A stretch of DNA of 64,000 bases, taken from NCBI GenBank assembly GCA_951799405.1, contig OX637361.1:10762170-10826169 (forward strand), written 5' to 3'. Positions 10,986 through 21,083 of this stretch are shown one piece after another. A program made the position numbers and the translations under genes. Within the stretch, counting starts at the first letter, position 1. Each line of letters opens with the position of its first letter. The notes beneath the pieces were generated by a model. That model did not search any database and was not told where the DNA came from. It was given only the letters and a program-made list of their open reading frames with translations. Origin of the DNA: Agapetus fuscipes (taxonomy: Eukaryota > Arthropoda > Insecta > Trichoptera > Glossosomatidae).

Positions 10986-11774
10986 ATAGTTGTTATTGCT
11001 TTTTACAATCTACAGTCAGCTTACAAAAAAAAGTATTTTGTTTATACTGAAAAAAAACTTATTTTTCTTTTAAATGACTTATTCATAAATTACTCTAGTT
11101 AATAACTTTTCTTAATATACCACAAAAAATGAGTAGATAACATATAGACTCATAATACATGCGTCGATATAAATGCTAGTACATCGAGCCAAAGTTTAAG
11201 ATAGCTATTGCCACCTTCGTGCCAGTCACAAAAAAACACAGAAATCTTTTAAATTTACGTTTTGCGATTTTTGAATCCCGGGATTTGGCGGGAATCCCGA
11301 GCGTTGCCGCCATTTGTCAGCGCGGCCACTTGTTGCCGCATGCGTTATGTATGAAGCGTCGTCCCTCCACGGCGCGGCTCATTTGAAAGTCAGATTTCCC
11401 GGGATCGATATTTTGTGGACGTGAACTTAGCCGGTACAGAGACACATTGCCGCTGGCACAGCCCTGCACCGCCAAACAAAAACTGCACACTGTTATGATG
11501 AGATGTTAGTGAAGCAGGGTTGTCCAAACTTGCAAATTTTATTTCCAATCATAGACTCTATTAATTATTAATTAAATTAGGCTAATTTTATTTGGTGAGC
11601 GCTGTTTTTGTGTGTATCACACCTCAAGATCCCTCTATAATTTTTTTTGTGGGCTCATTTGGGGAGTGACGTCAGAGTGCCGCGGTCTCTATCGCTCCCA
11701 ATGGAGATCCTTGGCAAGTAGAATTAAAATGGCTCTACCGGACCATCTTACCCAACGCCTCTGTACTTCCACAT
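10986..11774. other. spacer with a CpG-rich island
   Basis: Mostly unrecognised. The stretch 11270-11480 is GC- and CpG-rich (gcgttgccgcc, gcgcggcc, ggcgcggctc) in AT-rich surroundings, without a convincing ORF. At 11588-11640 there is an antisense SINE-1 tail (TTTGGTGAGCGCTGTTTTTG). Confidence 0.45.
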
Positions 11775-11997
11775 AAAGTTACAAGGGTATATTAACATTC
11801 AAAGCTCATATCGAATGCATGTCCACAAACAAACACGTTTAAGCTCGCGCTTACAATTGCTGAATGTGTACTTACAAATTAAAATCCAAACCTCAAATGA
11901 ACATAAACCCTGCAACCTTTGCCGACTTTCCCTAGAACAGGGTTGAAATTGGCAAAATGAATCATTTGATTGAGTATGGGTGGCCAGCCGGTTATGC
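11775..11997 (-). repeat. A-repeat, 5' end missing
   Basis: Antisense copy of the subfamily carrying the 'aagctcgcgcttacaattgc' phrase; ends at 'gggtggccagccg'. Confidence 0.8.
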
Positions 11998-12074
11998 AAA
12001 AAATATGTAAAAACGCAGTTGTATTTCTTTGCAAACAATATTATCATTGAATTTGCACTGGGTTAAATAAAAAA

Positions 12075-12245
12075 AAAAGCCTTTAACAAAGACCGGTCAC
12101 TGTAAGGCCATCCAGCCTTACAGCAGCTGGGTTTTTATTAAGAATTGACGCTTTTTACAGCACCGACCGAGTTCGCAGAGGGCTCTTGAGTTGCGATTCA
12201 CACAATAACAGCACTCGACAAATAAACCATCCAAATATTTCTATT
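12075..12245 (+). mobile_element. SINE-1, 5'-truncated
   Basis: Begins at AAAGACCGGTCACTG and runs through 'gcagagggctcttgag' to ATAAACCATCCAAATATT. The tRNA-like head is absent. Confidence 0.75.
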
Positions 12246-12483
12246 AAACATGATTTCTAATCTCACATGACGTAATATGGAAATAGTTAAATAAACACAA
12301 ATTGTTTGGAACAGATAAAAGTAAGAGAGAAATTTCGGAGCCGGCTGAAAGTGTGAGTTGAATGCAAGTCTTTAAAAGAGCGCCGTAGGTACATAAGCGG
12401 AGTGGGTCGGCCGTAGAACCGGTGCACTCAGTCAGTGCTGGCGATCGATGCAGGCTCGTAGCCTGCTACGACGCGTAGACCTT

Positions 12484-12740
12484 CAAACTGACGCATGGAT
12501 GCGCAACATTTTCAGGTAACGTCAAAAAAATTGGTCCATTTTTGCTGATGTATTTCTTCAGTGAAAGGTTAAAGTAGTTGCAGGGACTATTTTCATTTAA
12601 AGTTTTGGTTAATTTGTGTACACATGCAGCATGTGCAATCGCGAACCAAGAATATTTGATTTCTTGCGTATTTTTTTTTTTTAGATACAATAAATGTATT
12701 TGTTACAAGATAACAAAATATCTCTACAACGTAGATTAGT
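12484..12740 (+). repeat. A-repeat, degenerate
   Basis: Recognisable by 'ggttaaagtagttgcaggga', 'acacatgcagcatgtgcaa' and 'caacgtagatta'; many indels. Confidence 0.55.
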
Positions 12741-12794
12741 AAGCTGTTAGGACAAGATATGTTATTAAAGAACAAAAATAATAATTGTCAGTTT

Positions 12795-12860
12795 TATTTA
12801 TCCCCATTTAGTGGCACTAACCACCCCAAGGGCACTTTTATGTGTTGGAGCTTTTGAAAA
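12795..12860 (-). mobile_element. CR1/L2-like LINE 3' tail fragment
   Basis: The antisense phrase TTTAGTGGCACTAACCACCC and 'aagggcacttttatgtgttg' match the LINE tail at 24886-24950. Confidence 0.55.
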
Positions 12861-13048
12861 AAATATATTTATTTCCGCTGGGATTTCATGGTTATATTCT
12901 CTTTAGTTGCTATTGACTTTAGTTTCCGAATCTGGCATCAACTATTTTTTTTTATCTTTTTCTCTAATTTTGAGGTACTTTTGAGCATACAATAAACAAC
13001 CTCTGACCTGGCGCCACCGCCAAGTTTTGGAATTATTCGACTTCATTG

Positions 13049-13283
13049 TTGGTTGGTATGAGGCTGACAACCCATACTGTAAAAATGGTTCACTTTGCCA
13101 ATGTCACCCCTGTTTCAGGGAATGTCGGCAAGAGTTGCAGGGCTTATGTTCATTTGAGGTTTGGATTTTATTTGTAAGTACACAATCAGCATTTGTAAGC
13201 GCGAACTACACGTGTTTGTTTGTGGGCATACGTAGGTATGAGAGCTTTGAATGAATATATCCTTGCAACTTAGATTATAGATT
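13049..13283 (+). repeat. A-repeat, near complete
   Basis: Starts at GGTTGGTATGAGGCTGAC and ends in the ATAGATT-type tail. Belongs to the subfamily with 'acaatcagcatttgtaagcg'. Confidence 0.88.
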
Positions 13284-13744
13284 GGGGAAAAAAATGCACT
13301 TACATTATTTGTTTAGAGCAGATTTTTATTAAAAAATCGCACGGTACAATTGTCCAACAAAAATAAGGAGTTGAACAGATGGAAATTGATTACAAGGATG
13401 AGGTGTGACACATTAATTTAGAACCCTTATCAATAGCGACGATCTACTGTTTCAAATACCTTGAATACGAAACAAAGGCCTCATTGTAATTTAACGCTTA
13501 AACTAACTTTGTAAAATAATTTATGCACATATCTACTTTGGATAAATTATGAAAAAAAAAAATGCAAAGCACTCACCCCATCTTACTATAAAAGCGTAAT
13601 CTTGTATAAAAGAACACCGTGGCTATAAACCTTTACGAAAATGATTCAGCGGAAACAACAAATGTTTATTCCTTTTAGAGGCTATATGTTAAAAATAGAC
13701 ATACTCATCAACAATCTTCGGCAGATGGTGCACTAAAAGAAAAC
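13284..13744. other. unannotated AT-rich spacer
   Basis: No recognised gene or repeat. Confidence 0.4.
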
Positions 13745-13930
13745 AAGTGCAAGAAAACAAAGCAACGCAACACACACCACAGCCCTGCGCAGCTACAACC
13801 CTGCAACTTGATTAAAACATCAACGACCACATCACCAACATCTCTGCGGCACTACAACAATTGTCATAGATCCCCAGAGTCTCTTGAATCTAAGAATTTT
13901 CTCGCACAGGGTTTTTTAAAAAAAAATGAC
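13745..13930 (+). repeat. E-repeat copy
   Basis: The 3' module 'ctctgcggcactacaacaa', 'gtctcttgaatct', 'ctcgcacagggtt' plus an A-rich end is shared with 26462-26545 and 59600-59710. In the 59468 copy this module forms the 3' end of an insert, so this is probably a retroposon 3' end. Confidence 0.6.
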
Positions 13931-14017
13931 AACATGGAAAGAAGTCAAATTTTTCGGTCAATCTTTTGTTTGAAAACTTCGTATTAATTTTGCAATATCG
14001 TTTTTAAACACTGTGAT

Positions 14018-14275
14018 GTGAATGAAACAAAAACTTGGAATTCAAGATATCCCGTACCACGGGTTGTCTACAACTCTCGTAGACCTTCAGAATGGCGTAG
14101 ACCCCGCAGCGCGCGCCCGTGTACAGACAGCGGAGGCGCTAATACAAATGCTAGAGCCGTAGTGAAATTTCAGCGTAGGTCGCGCGCCGCCCTGAATATG
14201 GATGAGTCGGGGCAGACAATCCGGGAACACACGGCCCAAATAATAAAGAGTCGTGTGGGACCGACGACCCATTAA
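14018..14275 (+). other. unrecognised 85-residue open frame, CpG-rich
   Basis: The frame begins MNETKTWNSRYP and is rich in Arg, Ser and Pro. The stretch 14080-14270 is CpG-rich and unlike its surroundings. I see no domain. It could be a chance ORF in a CpG-rich stretch, part of an unknown element, or a decayed exon. Confidence 0.2.
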
Positions 14276-14418
14276 ATGCAATCGAGGTGGTCTGCCTCAT
14301 GCAACAAGCAACAAAGTGACGTAAACAGTGGGAGGGAAAGTGAATTTATTGTTGAGAAATACTAGAGAGTAAAGAGAGTTTGCAGTATAAATGTAGGAAA
14401 AAAATTGTCGTTTATTTG

Positions 14419-14660
14419 TCCCGCCGATGCTTGTCTACCATTTGATTCAAAGATGCAATTTTTTCTTTCAATGAAATTGTATTAAGAATCATATTCTACA
14501 CAATCTGAGCTATGAAATAAATGTAAAACACGATCATGTGAGAGTTGTAAATATTTTTAAAATCAAGGTCCAGTTTACATACTACACATTGGTTCAGTAC
14601 ACATACAAACATTGTTCGTGTGAAATTACCTTTGATGGAAATAAGACAAACGAGCAATGT
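14419..14660 (+). mobile_element. MITE-C copy
   Basis: The left part 'gatgcttgtctaccatttga' and right part 'gatggaaataagacaaacga' are inverted relatives of each other; the internal phrase 'catattctacacaatctgag' matches 21535-21773. No coding content. Confidence 0.7.
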
Positions 14661-14984
14661 ATTCTCCAATGGACTTATATTGGAGGATACATTATCATCA
14701 TCATCATCAATGGTACAGGAACCTTAAGTGGGTCTTGGTCATTGATCAAAATAAACGATAAAGATGAAGTCCGTCAATTTCTTCCGTAACAATAAACGTG
14801 TCATGGCACACAAGTCGGTAGCTATTGGAAAAAGACACACAACGTGACCCAGGATAGATGTGACCCAGCCTGCTGACTTTTATTGACCGAACTACATTAA
14901 AACGTCGCATAGTTCACAGTTGTATATTTTCGCCGTACGTTGTAACTGTAACTCTGTCGCCATTCCACTAGGGGTGGCCAGAGC

Positions 14985-15215
14985 CTCTGCAGAGCTGCCT
15001 GCATTTCTTCCTATCCTGACATATCTCTTTCAATTCGCTCATATCCATCACCTTTTTCATGCACTTTCTTCTTTAACGCTCACTTTGTATATCACATTCT
15101 TTCACAATATTCTCAATCTGATCACTACAAACTTTTGTCGGTCCTCCCTTACCTGTTTTTCCTTTCACACTTCCTCTGTACGTTCTCCACCTTTATTGGA
15201 GCTTAATAAGTGTAA
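14985..15215 (-). mobile_element. LINE-L C-terminal fragment
   Basis: On the minus strand it encodes KCMKKVMDMSELKEICQDR and then LCRGSGHP before a stop, as in the 29862 copy. Frameshifted, no intact ORF. Confidence 0.7.
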
Positions 15216-15240
15216 AATAGTCCTTCAAAAATTTGAATAA

Positions 15241-16054
15241 ATTTGATTTTCAAAGATGGTTAAAGGATCAGTCGTAGTTTAGTGATAATCGATTCAGGAT
15301 ATTATTTGACAGGTACACACTTTTATTAAGTCATCCAACAAGTGAGTTTTGCTTCAGTGGAGACTTTCAAAAGACGACCGAGTGTCTCAATAAAGACAGT
15401 AAAATTATGGAGTTGTCTCTGCTGATATACAACTAGTGGGAAGGTAGCAGAGTAACAGTCACAGTAGGTCTATCATGGAAACATTTCAACTCGCAGTATC
15501 TGCTATCAGCTATGGGACGTGTAGCAGAAGCAAAAACTTGGTTGATTAAAAAACCGCAAGACAGGTTCCGATAACAATCTCTAAGAGTCCAATACAAGGC
15601 GACTGGTGACAGGCGTATACAAAAAGCAGCTATAAAATAACTAGTGGTGTCGTTTTTATGGTTGCTGGTAGATGACAATTTTAACTATTTGACCGTACGG
15701 CAAAATTGTGAAATTCATAAAAGAAATACCCAGACGGAAAATCATATCAGACACCTTTAGTGGGCATCAAATCCTAGCCTCTAAAATGGAATGCAAGAAC
15801 TCTGTCAACTGAGATATCGAACTGACTTTATACGGTGTTATTTTTAAACAGCAAACTCATGGCTCATCCGCAGCCTACAGTGAATTTTACATACAAAAAA
15901 ATCGATGATCTGTAGATCAGTTATAGATTCAATGTTTTGTGACTGTACAATTTTCATCCTTAAGTTTGAAGAAAAAATCAGTAAAACAAAACGAAATATA
16001 AGATTTATGTGAGCACTATGGCCATGCAAGTCAAGACAGTGACCTCGATTAACA
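15241..16054. other. unannotated spacer
   Basis: About 0.8 kb without a recognisable family. The open frames on the minus strand at 15433-15678 and 15844-16074 have no motifs. Confidence 0.4.
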
Positions 16055-16101
16055 ATCTGCTTGTGGGAATGCATATAATATGAATCTCAAATGTAATATA
16101 T
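16055..16101 (+). repeat. A-repeat 3' part, left of LTR insertion
   Basis: 'ctgcttgtgggaatgcatat' and 'atgaatctcaaatgtaat' are A-repeat 3' sequence; it continues at 16437 after the inserted LTR. Confidence 0.8.
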
Positions 16102-16432
16102 TGTTACAATTTTACTGGGGTTCTCTTTTAATTAACCTGCAATTATTTATTTCAACAGAATTTATTTTACACGGTTTTGTTCACAATTAACAACAATTGA
16201 TACTCTCTGCTTATTGGTCTTCACGGTAAAATACTTGGAGCGACTAATCGCTCTCCGCACCATTGCAGTCCCTATATATAGGTATAAAAGAGATCTTTCT
16301 CGCATATTCCAGATCACACCAAAACGCCGTTTTATACACTACAACTATCATGGACTTCTCCCAGATTGTTCTATGTACACTATCGTACATTTATAGGTGC
16401 GCGTAGGTACTTTGATTTTATAGTTCGTAACA
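16102..16432 (+). mobile_element. solo LTR, Gypsy-type, 331 bp
   Basis: Starts TGTTAC and ends GTAACA (inverted termini), flanked on both sides by ATAT (16098-16101 and 16433-16436), the 4-bp duplication usual for Gypsy-superfamily LTR elements. It splits an A-repeat whose halves join cleanly when it is removed. A TATA-like TATAAAAG lies at about 16284. No internal region is present, so this is a recombination-derived solo LTR. The orientation is assigned from the TATA box only. Confidence 0.85.
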
Positions 16433-16436
16433 ATAT

Positions 16437-16461
16437 ATTTGCAACTTAGGTTATAGATTGG
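16437..16461 (+). repeat. A-repeat 3' end, right of LTR insertion
   Basis: 'tttgcaacttaggttatag' completes the copy begun at 16055. Confidence 0.8.
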
Positions 16462-16629
16462 CACACATCCTGTCCCACCTTGCCCCGCCATGTCATCTGT
16501 CTGCGGGGGCGGAGTATATCAGGTAATTGTTGAAAGTGCCTAAGCAATTGAGCAACTAAGACATAGAGGTGCAGAAACTAACTTACTTATTTCGCTCACA
16601 TCACTCCGCTGTTAAAAACACTACATTAG

Positions 16630-17055
16630 CTTCGTTTCCCGGAGAGGGTGGTCTACCGTGTTTGTGTGATGGTATATAAAACCATCAAGGGCTTGGCTCC
16701 ACCTTATCTGACTGACATGATGTTGCCTGTTGAGATGACATGAGATTTTCTGGGAGACACTCAGATCTGCGGTCGATGAAGTAGTCAATTTGGTTCAGCC
16801 ACGCCGTCAAATTCGTACAAATTTCGGAGAGCGCGCTTTCCGTGTTGCGGGTCCGGTGGAGTGGAACAGACTGCCACCTGGAGTGAAGAACTCCAAATCT
16901 GTGGGTGCATTTCGCGGAGCACTTATGACACAACTTTTTAGAAAGTCTTATCCATGATCGGAGAGGGCCCTTGAGGTGTGACACACACAAAAACGGCGCT
17001 CTCTTATCATTTGTAATTTAAAATAAATTAGCCTGATATTATTATTATTATTACT
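16630..17055 (+). mobile_element. CR1/L2-like LINE 3' end, SINE-1 partner candidate
   Basis: Conceptual translation with frameshifts gives VYKTIKGLAPPYLTDMM and, after a gap, FGERAFRVAGPVEWNRLPPG with GAFRGALMTQLFRKSYP and a stop, the C-terminal signature of CR1/L2-type reverse transcriptases. The 3' UTR reads GAGGGCCCTTGAGGTGTGAC, then ACACACAAAAACGGCGCTC and an (ATT)n tail. This ~70-bp 3' end is shared with SINE-1. 5'-truncated and dead. Confidence 0.8.
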
Positions 17056-17618
17056 GCATTGCGATACATACTATCTACCACTTTTGTCTCAGTCCTGTAA
17101 AACGTTACAGTTGTGTAGTCATACAAAACATGTGTTTACGTGTCAAATTTTATGTTTTCTTGCTTTCTCTATTTTGTGTTTTGACACCCAATAACAACAC
17201 ATGCCATGATGTCTTAAATTAATGCCTTTTTCCTTTAAAATTCGAAGATTTTAGCAATCACAAGATTTATACCGCATGCGTCTTATGTTCGGACTGCTCC
17301 GGGCATAGTAAGCACGCGGCAATTCTGCCAACTTTTTTTTAAACATTTTTACATTCGCTCGAGTTTGCACATGGAAATGCAACTGTGAAGTTCTCTGTTC
17401 TCTTTCTTACTAATGATCATTTTCGTAAGTAGGTTAAAACAGATACGAGTATATAGATATATTTCTAGTCCACAGATATCATAAGTCAATGGTCTGAGGA
17501 GTCTGGTGAATGCTGAGGGTGCGGTGTCTGCTGCGTGTGTGTGCGCATACAGTATGCTAATCCAATACTCAGTGGGTAACGGCACAGCCCGGCAAATTAG
17601 CTGCATTATGAGGTGTGT
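17056..17618. other. unannotated spacer
   Basis: No recognised family before the transposon at 17627. Confidence 0.4.
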
Positions 17619-17626
17619 GCGGGTAT
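17619..17626. repeat. left 8-bp target site duplication
   Basis: GCGGGTAT, identical to 21084-21091 on the far side of the transposon. Confidence 0.85.
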
Positions 17627-17767
17627 TAAGGTGGATCGCTGTATGTATGGAAAAAATTAAAAATCATTTTTTCGTAATTGCGTTATGCAGAACAGTTGCT
17701 CTATGGGGTGAGTATCTGATATAAAAAAAAATCTTATCAAAATATTAATTTATTATACTGCCCCAAG
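17627..17767 (+). repeat. left terminal/subterminal inverted repeat
   Basis: 12-bp terminus TAAGGTGGATCG, then imperfect inverted similarity to the right end including TATACTGCCCCAAG at 17754-17767. Confidence 0.75.
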
Positions 17768-18269
17768 TCATCAGAAAAATTACAAAAATACATAAAACTA
17801 CTCATTTTTACCCCTGTGTTTAAGAATCAAGTATTAGATAAAATCAAACGAAATATAATTTTGTTTCTTTAAAATGAATGAAATAGTTATCATTACGTGT
17901 TTGGTATCTTGTAATTTGAGAGGGGTGGGTGGAGGCACCCCCTAACTTTGTTACTCCGCGCAGACCCGCGTCACCAATTCGGTGCTCTCAGAGATGTAAC
18001 TATAGTTGTACGCTACTCATATTTTTTGCACATACAAATTTACGAGAGATCTTAAGTGTATTTTTAATATATCAGCGTGTTAATGCAACAGATTGGCTTC
18101 ATTTAACTATGCAAAACATCTTAAAGTACCGATAACTGAAAAATATTCTGATTGATCAAAGAACCAAAAGATAAATGATCATAAGGAGTGTTGATTTGAA
18201 AACTGCTGCGGGAAATTTAAAAAAAGCTGAACCGGAAACAGAAATATTAACCATACAAAGAAAAAGCTA

Positions 18270-19822
18270 CAAGTTCATTGCCAAATCTGTCTGACCTATC
18301 AACTGATATCTCTCAACAACCAGTCTCAACAGTAATAGTAAAACTAGCACTTCAGAGACCGCTACCTCAAATTTCGTATTCATATTCATTAAAAAATATT
18401 GACCTTGGCATACTGGAAAAACCTGTGGATAAATTTGGCATTTCCAATAAGGCTGAAGCTGCTCTTGTTTTGGCAACAAAGCGTTGGTATTATTTCAGAC
18501 AAATGTTCATCCAAAGTTTTCGATCAAAATAAAATTAGAAGAGCCCGTGAAAAGCAAATAACTAAGTTCAGCGGTGTGACCATTGATTCTGATTACTAAG
18601 ATTTGGGTTTATACTTTGATGGACGTAAAAATAAAACCTTTAATATAGTGGATCATAAGAGAAATATAATTATAGAGGAGCGTATTAGTTTACTTAAGGA
18701 CGCAAGGTCATAGTACATTAGTCATATTTCTTTAAGCACTGGAAAAGCAGCAATAATAAAAAGAAAAATTATGGATATTTTAATCAGTAAAGATATCAAT
18801 GTCATCCTTTTTGCTGTAATCGGTCGTGATAGAACTATTGTTAATACAGATGGAATTGGTAAATTTATTCCAAAAAACTTAAAATATCTAGTAAAACCGC
18901 TGCAGTGGTGTATTTGTCAACTCCATGCCAACGAACTGCCACGCCAATTATTTGAATATATTGATGGTTGTACAATTGGACTAAGAAGTTACTCTGGACC
19001 CATAGAAAAGGTATTAAAAAGTTGTGAAGAGCTTCCAATAGTTTCGATTCTAACTATCCAATGTGATCTACTTATTAAACGGAGAATACCTATAAAGTCT
19101 GGATATTGTTCTCAAAGCTTATTAATAAGAAACACTGGAAAACTAGTGCATTCAAGATGGCTCACAGAATACTACAGCTTTATTTATTTTTTTTAACCAT
19201 CTGACAAGCTGTTAATATTATCAATTATATAATGAAAGTGGATGCTCTTATGTGGTCTTACATCAAAACTAACCACATTGCATTAATGGTACTAGACACT
19301 TACACAAGACAATCTAAATGTCGCGATATTTGACAGATAATTTAAAGCAGATAATACATCCTGTTATACAGAGAAATGGATATTTCAATCATATAAAAAA
19401 CATCTTACTTGCTTTGCCTTTTTATGAGTTCTAGCCTTGTGAAGAATATTGAAACGCGACAGGAAATAATTTTGAGAATTCGAACTACGATCGGCCAAAA
19501 CTTGATTTTGATGCAAACAATTATAAAAAACCTCATAAACTGGCACGAAAATAATGTGACCAAGCCGCCTGTTACAAAATTTATGAACGGTGAATTAACA
19601 TCACGTTGTTAAGAAAATCCACTGCTTGTTGACGAATTAATCTCAAGCCATTTCCATTATCCTTGCTACACGTTAGCCACTGAAAGATTAGTAAAAATTG
19701 TAACAGAAACTTCAGCTGCTGTTTGCGGTCTTATCAGAAGAGATGAATTCATTAAAAGAAACCTGGAATCGCGACAAATAATGCCTTTTTTCAATTTAAA
19801 GAAAGATTACCAATTCTCTTAA
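18270..19822 (+). pseudogene. degenerate transposase-like gene of an uncharacterised arthropod family
   Basis: Reading across frameshifts gives, in order, DKFGISNKAEAALVLAT (from ~18427), SSKVFDQNKIRRAREKQ (~18512), GLYFDGRKNKT (~18605), a 141-residue open block at 18771-19193 with IGRDRTIVNTDGIGKF and PLQWCICQLHANELPRQLFE, then SRYLTDNLKQIIHPVIQRNG (~19321), and a C-terminal block ETSAAVCGLIRRDEFIKRN ending at a TAA at 19820-19822. From memory these blocks occur in this order in multicopy arthropod proteins annotated only as 'uncharacterised'. A D-containing block, a D..T.VN.G-like block and a C..LH motif resemble the hAT RNase-H-fold layout; that is inference. Several frameshifts and stops make it a dead copy, and no introns are seen. 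Confidence 0.75.
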
Positions 19823-19988
19823 AATCACTATTTTGTAGACTTCTGTTGATTGCCATTTTTTCATTTTTTTTGCCATAAAAGGGTCTTTTTTCTATCATTT
19901 ATAGAAAATCATGCTTTCTGCTTAAATTTGAACTTCATTTGACTACAATTATTTTTTTCTTAATAAACAAAAAAAAATGTTAATATAG

Positions 19989-20914
19989 GGTTTTCCAATA
20001 AGAGGTGTTATTTTGAATAGCCCGCTATTTCGGTAGTTGTCACTTTTGAAGCTGTTATTTTTTAACATTTGACAAGTAGAAACTACGCCATTACTAAAAA
20101 TGGAACGATACACGCTACAACAACGCATTGAAATTATTAAAATTCACTACGAAAATTCCATCGAAAATTTCCGGAATTCCATCGAAAAATCATCATGACC
20201 GATGAGGCCCATTTCCACCTCGGTGGCTACGTCAACAAGCAAAATTGTCGCATCTGGGGCTCGGAAAACCCAAGAGTTATTGTTGAGAAGCCTCTCCATC
20301 CTCAACGTGTGACTGTTTGGTGCAGTTTATGGTCCGGCAGGGTCATTGGACCTTACTTTTTCGAAAATGAGGTTGGATCAACAGTTACGGTGAATGAATT
20401 GCGCTATCGAGAGATGATTAATGATTTTTTATGGCCGGAGTCGGATGGTATTGATCTGGACAACGTTTACTTTCAACAAGATGGCGCTACGTGCCACACA
20501 AGCAACAAAACCATTGATATTTTACGGGAAAAGTTTCCGGACCGTGTTATCTCTTGAAGAGATGATCACAATTGGCCGCCGAGATCTTGTGATTTAACAC
20601 CTTGCGACTTTTTCCTTTGAGGCCACGTGAAAGATAAGGTCTACGCCAAAAGTCCAGCGTTGATTCAAGACCTCAAAGATGGAATTCGTGAGGCTATCGA
20701 GGACATAGGGCAGCCACTTTGCGATTTGGTTATGGAAAATTTCCTGAAAAGGATATGGTCCTGTAGCGTGGTCGTGGTGGCCATTTGGTTGATGTTGTTT
20801 TTCATAATTAACGGCATACCTTCCTCTTTATTATGAAATAAACATGCAATCATTTATCTCAAAAAATTGCATTTTTCTTTGAATATCAAAATAACACCTC
20901 TTATTGGAAAACCC
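19989..20914 (+). mobile_element. mariner-family (Tc1/mariner superfamily) element, internally deleted
   Basis: Perfect 29-bp terminal inverted repeats (GGGTTTTCCAATAAGAGG... at 19989-20017; complement at 20886-20914) are flanked by TA on each side (19987-19988 and 20915-20916), the insertion signature of the superfamily. At 926 bp it is shorter than the usual ~1.3 kb, because most of the DNA-binding domain is missing. It sits inside the hAT-like element and is therefore younger. Confidence 0.92.
20100..20815 (+). pseudogene. mariner-family transposase, deleted and stop-bearing
   Basis: The N-terminal start MERYTLQQRIEIIKIHYENS (ATG at 20100) is followed after about 20 codons by a deletion and frame change. 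The catalytic core runs from 20195: TDEAHFHLGGYVNKQN (first Asp), VYFQQDGATCHTSNKT (second Asp) and PPRSCDLTPCDFF (third Asp, about 36 residues after the second). The family often has FFLWG after this; here the Trp codon is TGA at 20618-20620, and another in-frame TGA lies at 20555-20557. Both fit single G-to-A or C-to-T changes. No functional protein is possible; the intact TIRs could still be mobilised in trans. Confidence 0.88.
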
Positions 20915-20957
20915 TATATAAAGCAGTTTTAATGATTTTTATTAACTTTTCGAGGCT

Positions 20958-21083
20958 TTGGGGCAGTATAAGATCAAATATTTCGGCCTTATGGTAGTAC
21001 AATTTATTGTTTGTATTGATATAGAGCAGCTTTTGGCCAAATGCAAAATCGAAATTCCCAAAAAACGATTTCGATCCACCTTA
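20958..21083 (-). repeat. right terminal/subterminal inverted repeat
   Basis: Complement of the left end: TTGGGGCAGTATA at 20958-20970 and CGATCCACCTTA at 21072-21083. Confidence 0.75.

Larger units (their letters stand above)
17627..21083 (+). mobile_element. hAT-like DNA transposon carrying an 'uncharacterised' arthropod protein family
   Basis: The element is bounded by TAAGGTGGATCG at 17627-17638 and its complement CGATCCACCTTA at 21072-21083, flanked by a perfect 8-bp duplication. Subterminal motifs are also inverted: TATACTGCCCCAA at 17754 against TTGGGGCAGTATA at 20958-20970, and GTTGCTCTAT at 17696 against a related phrase near 21028, so the inverted ends are imperfect over about 140 bp. 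An 8-bp duplication and a terminus fitting the YARNG rule point to the hAT superfamily; P elements also make 8-bp duplications. It is 3457 bp including a nested 926-bp mariner-family insertion, so about 2.5 kb before that. The internal gene (18400-19822) is degenerate. Confidence 0.8.

Noticed and set aside
17627..21083. P-element assignment for the large transposon
   Set aside because: An 8-bp duplication also fits P elements, but the terminus fits the hAT YARNG rule and I see no THAP-type zinc finger; kept as an alternative.
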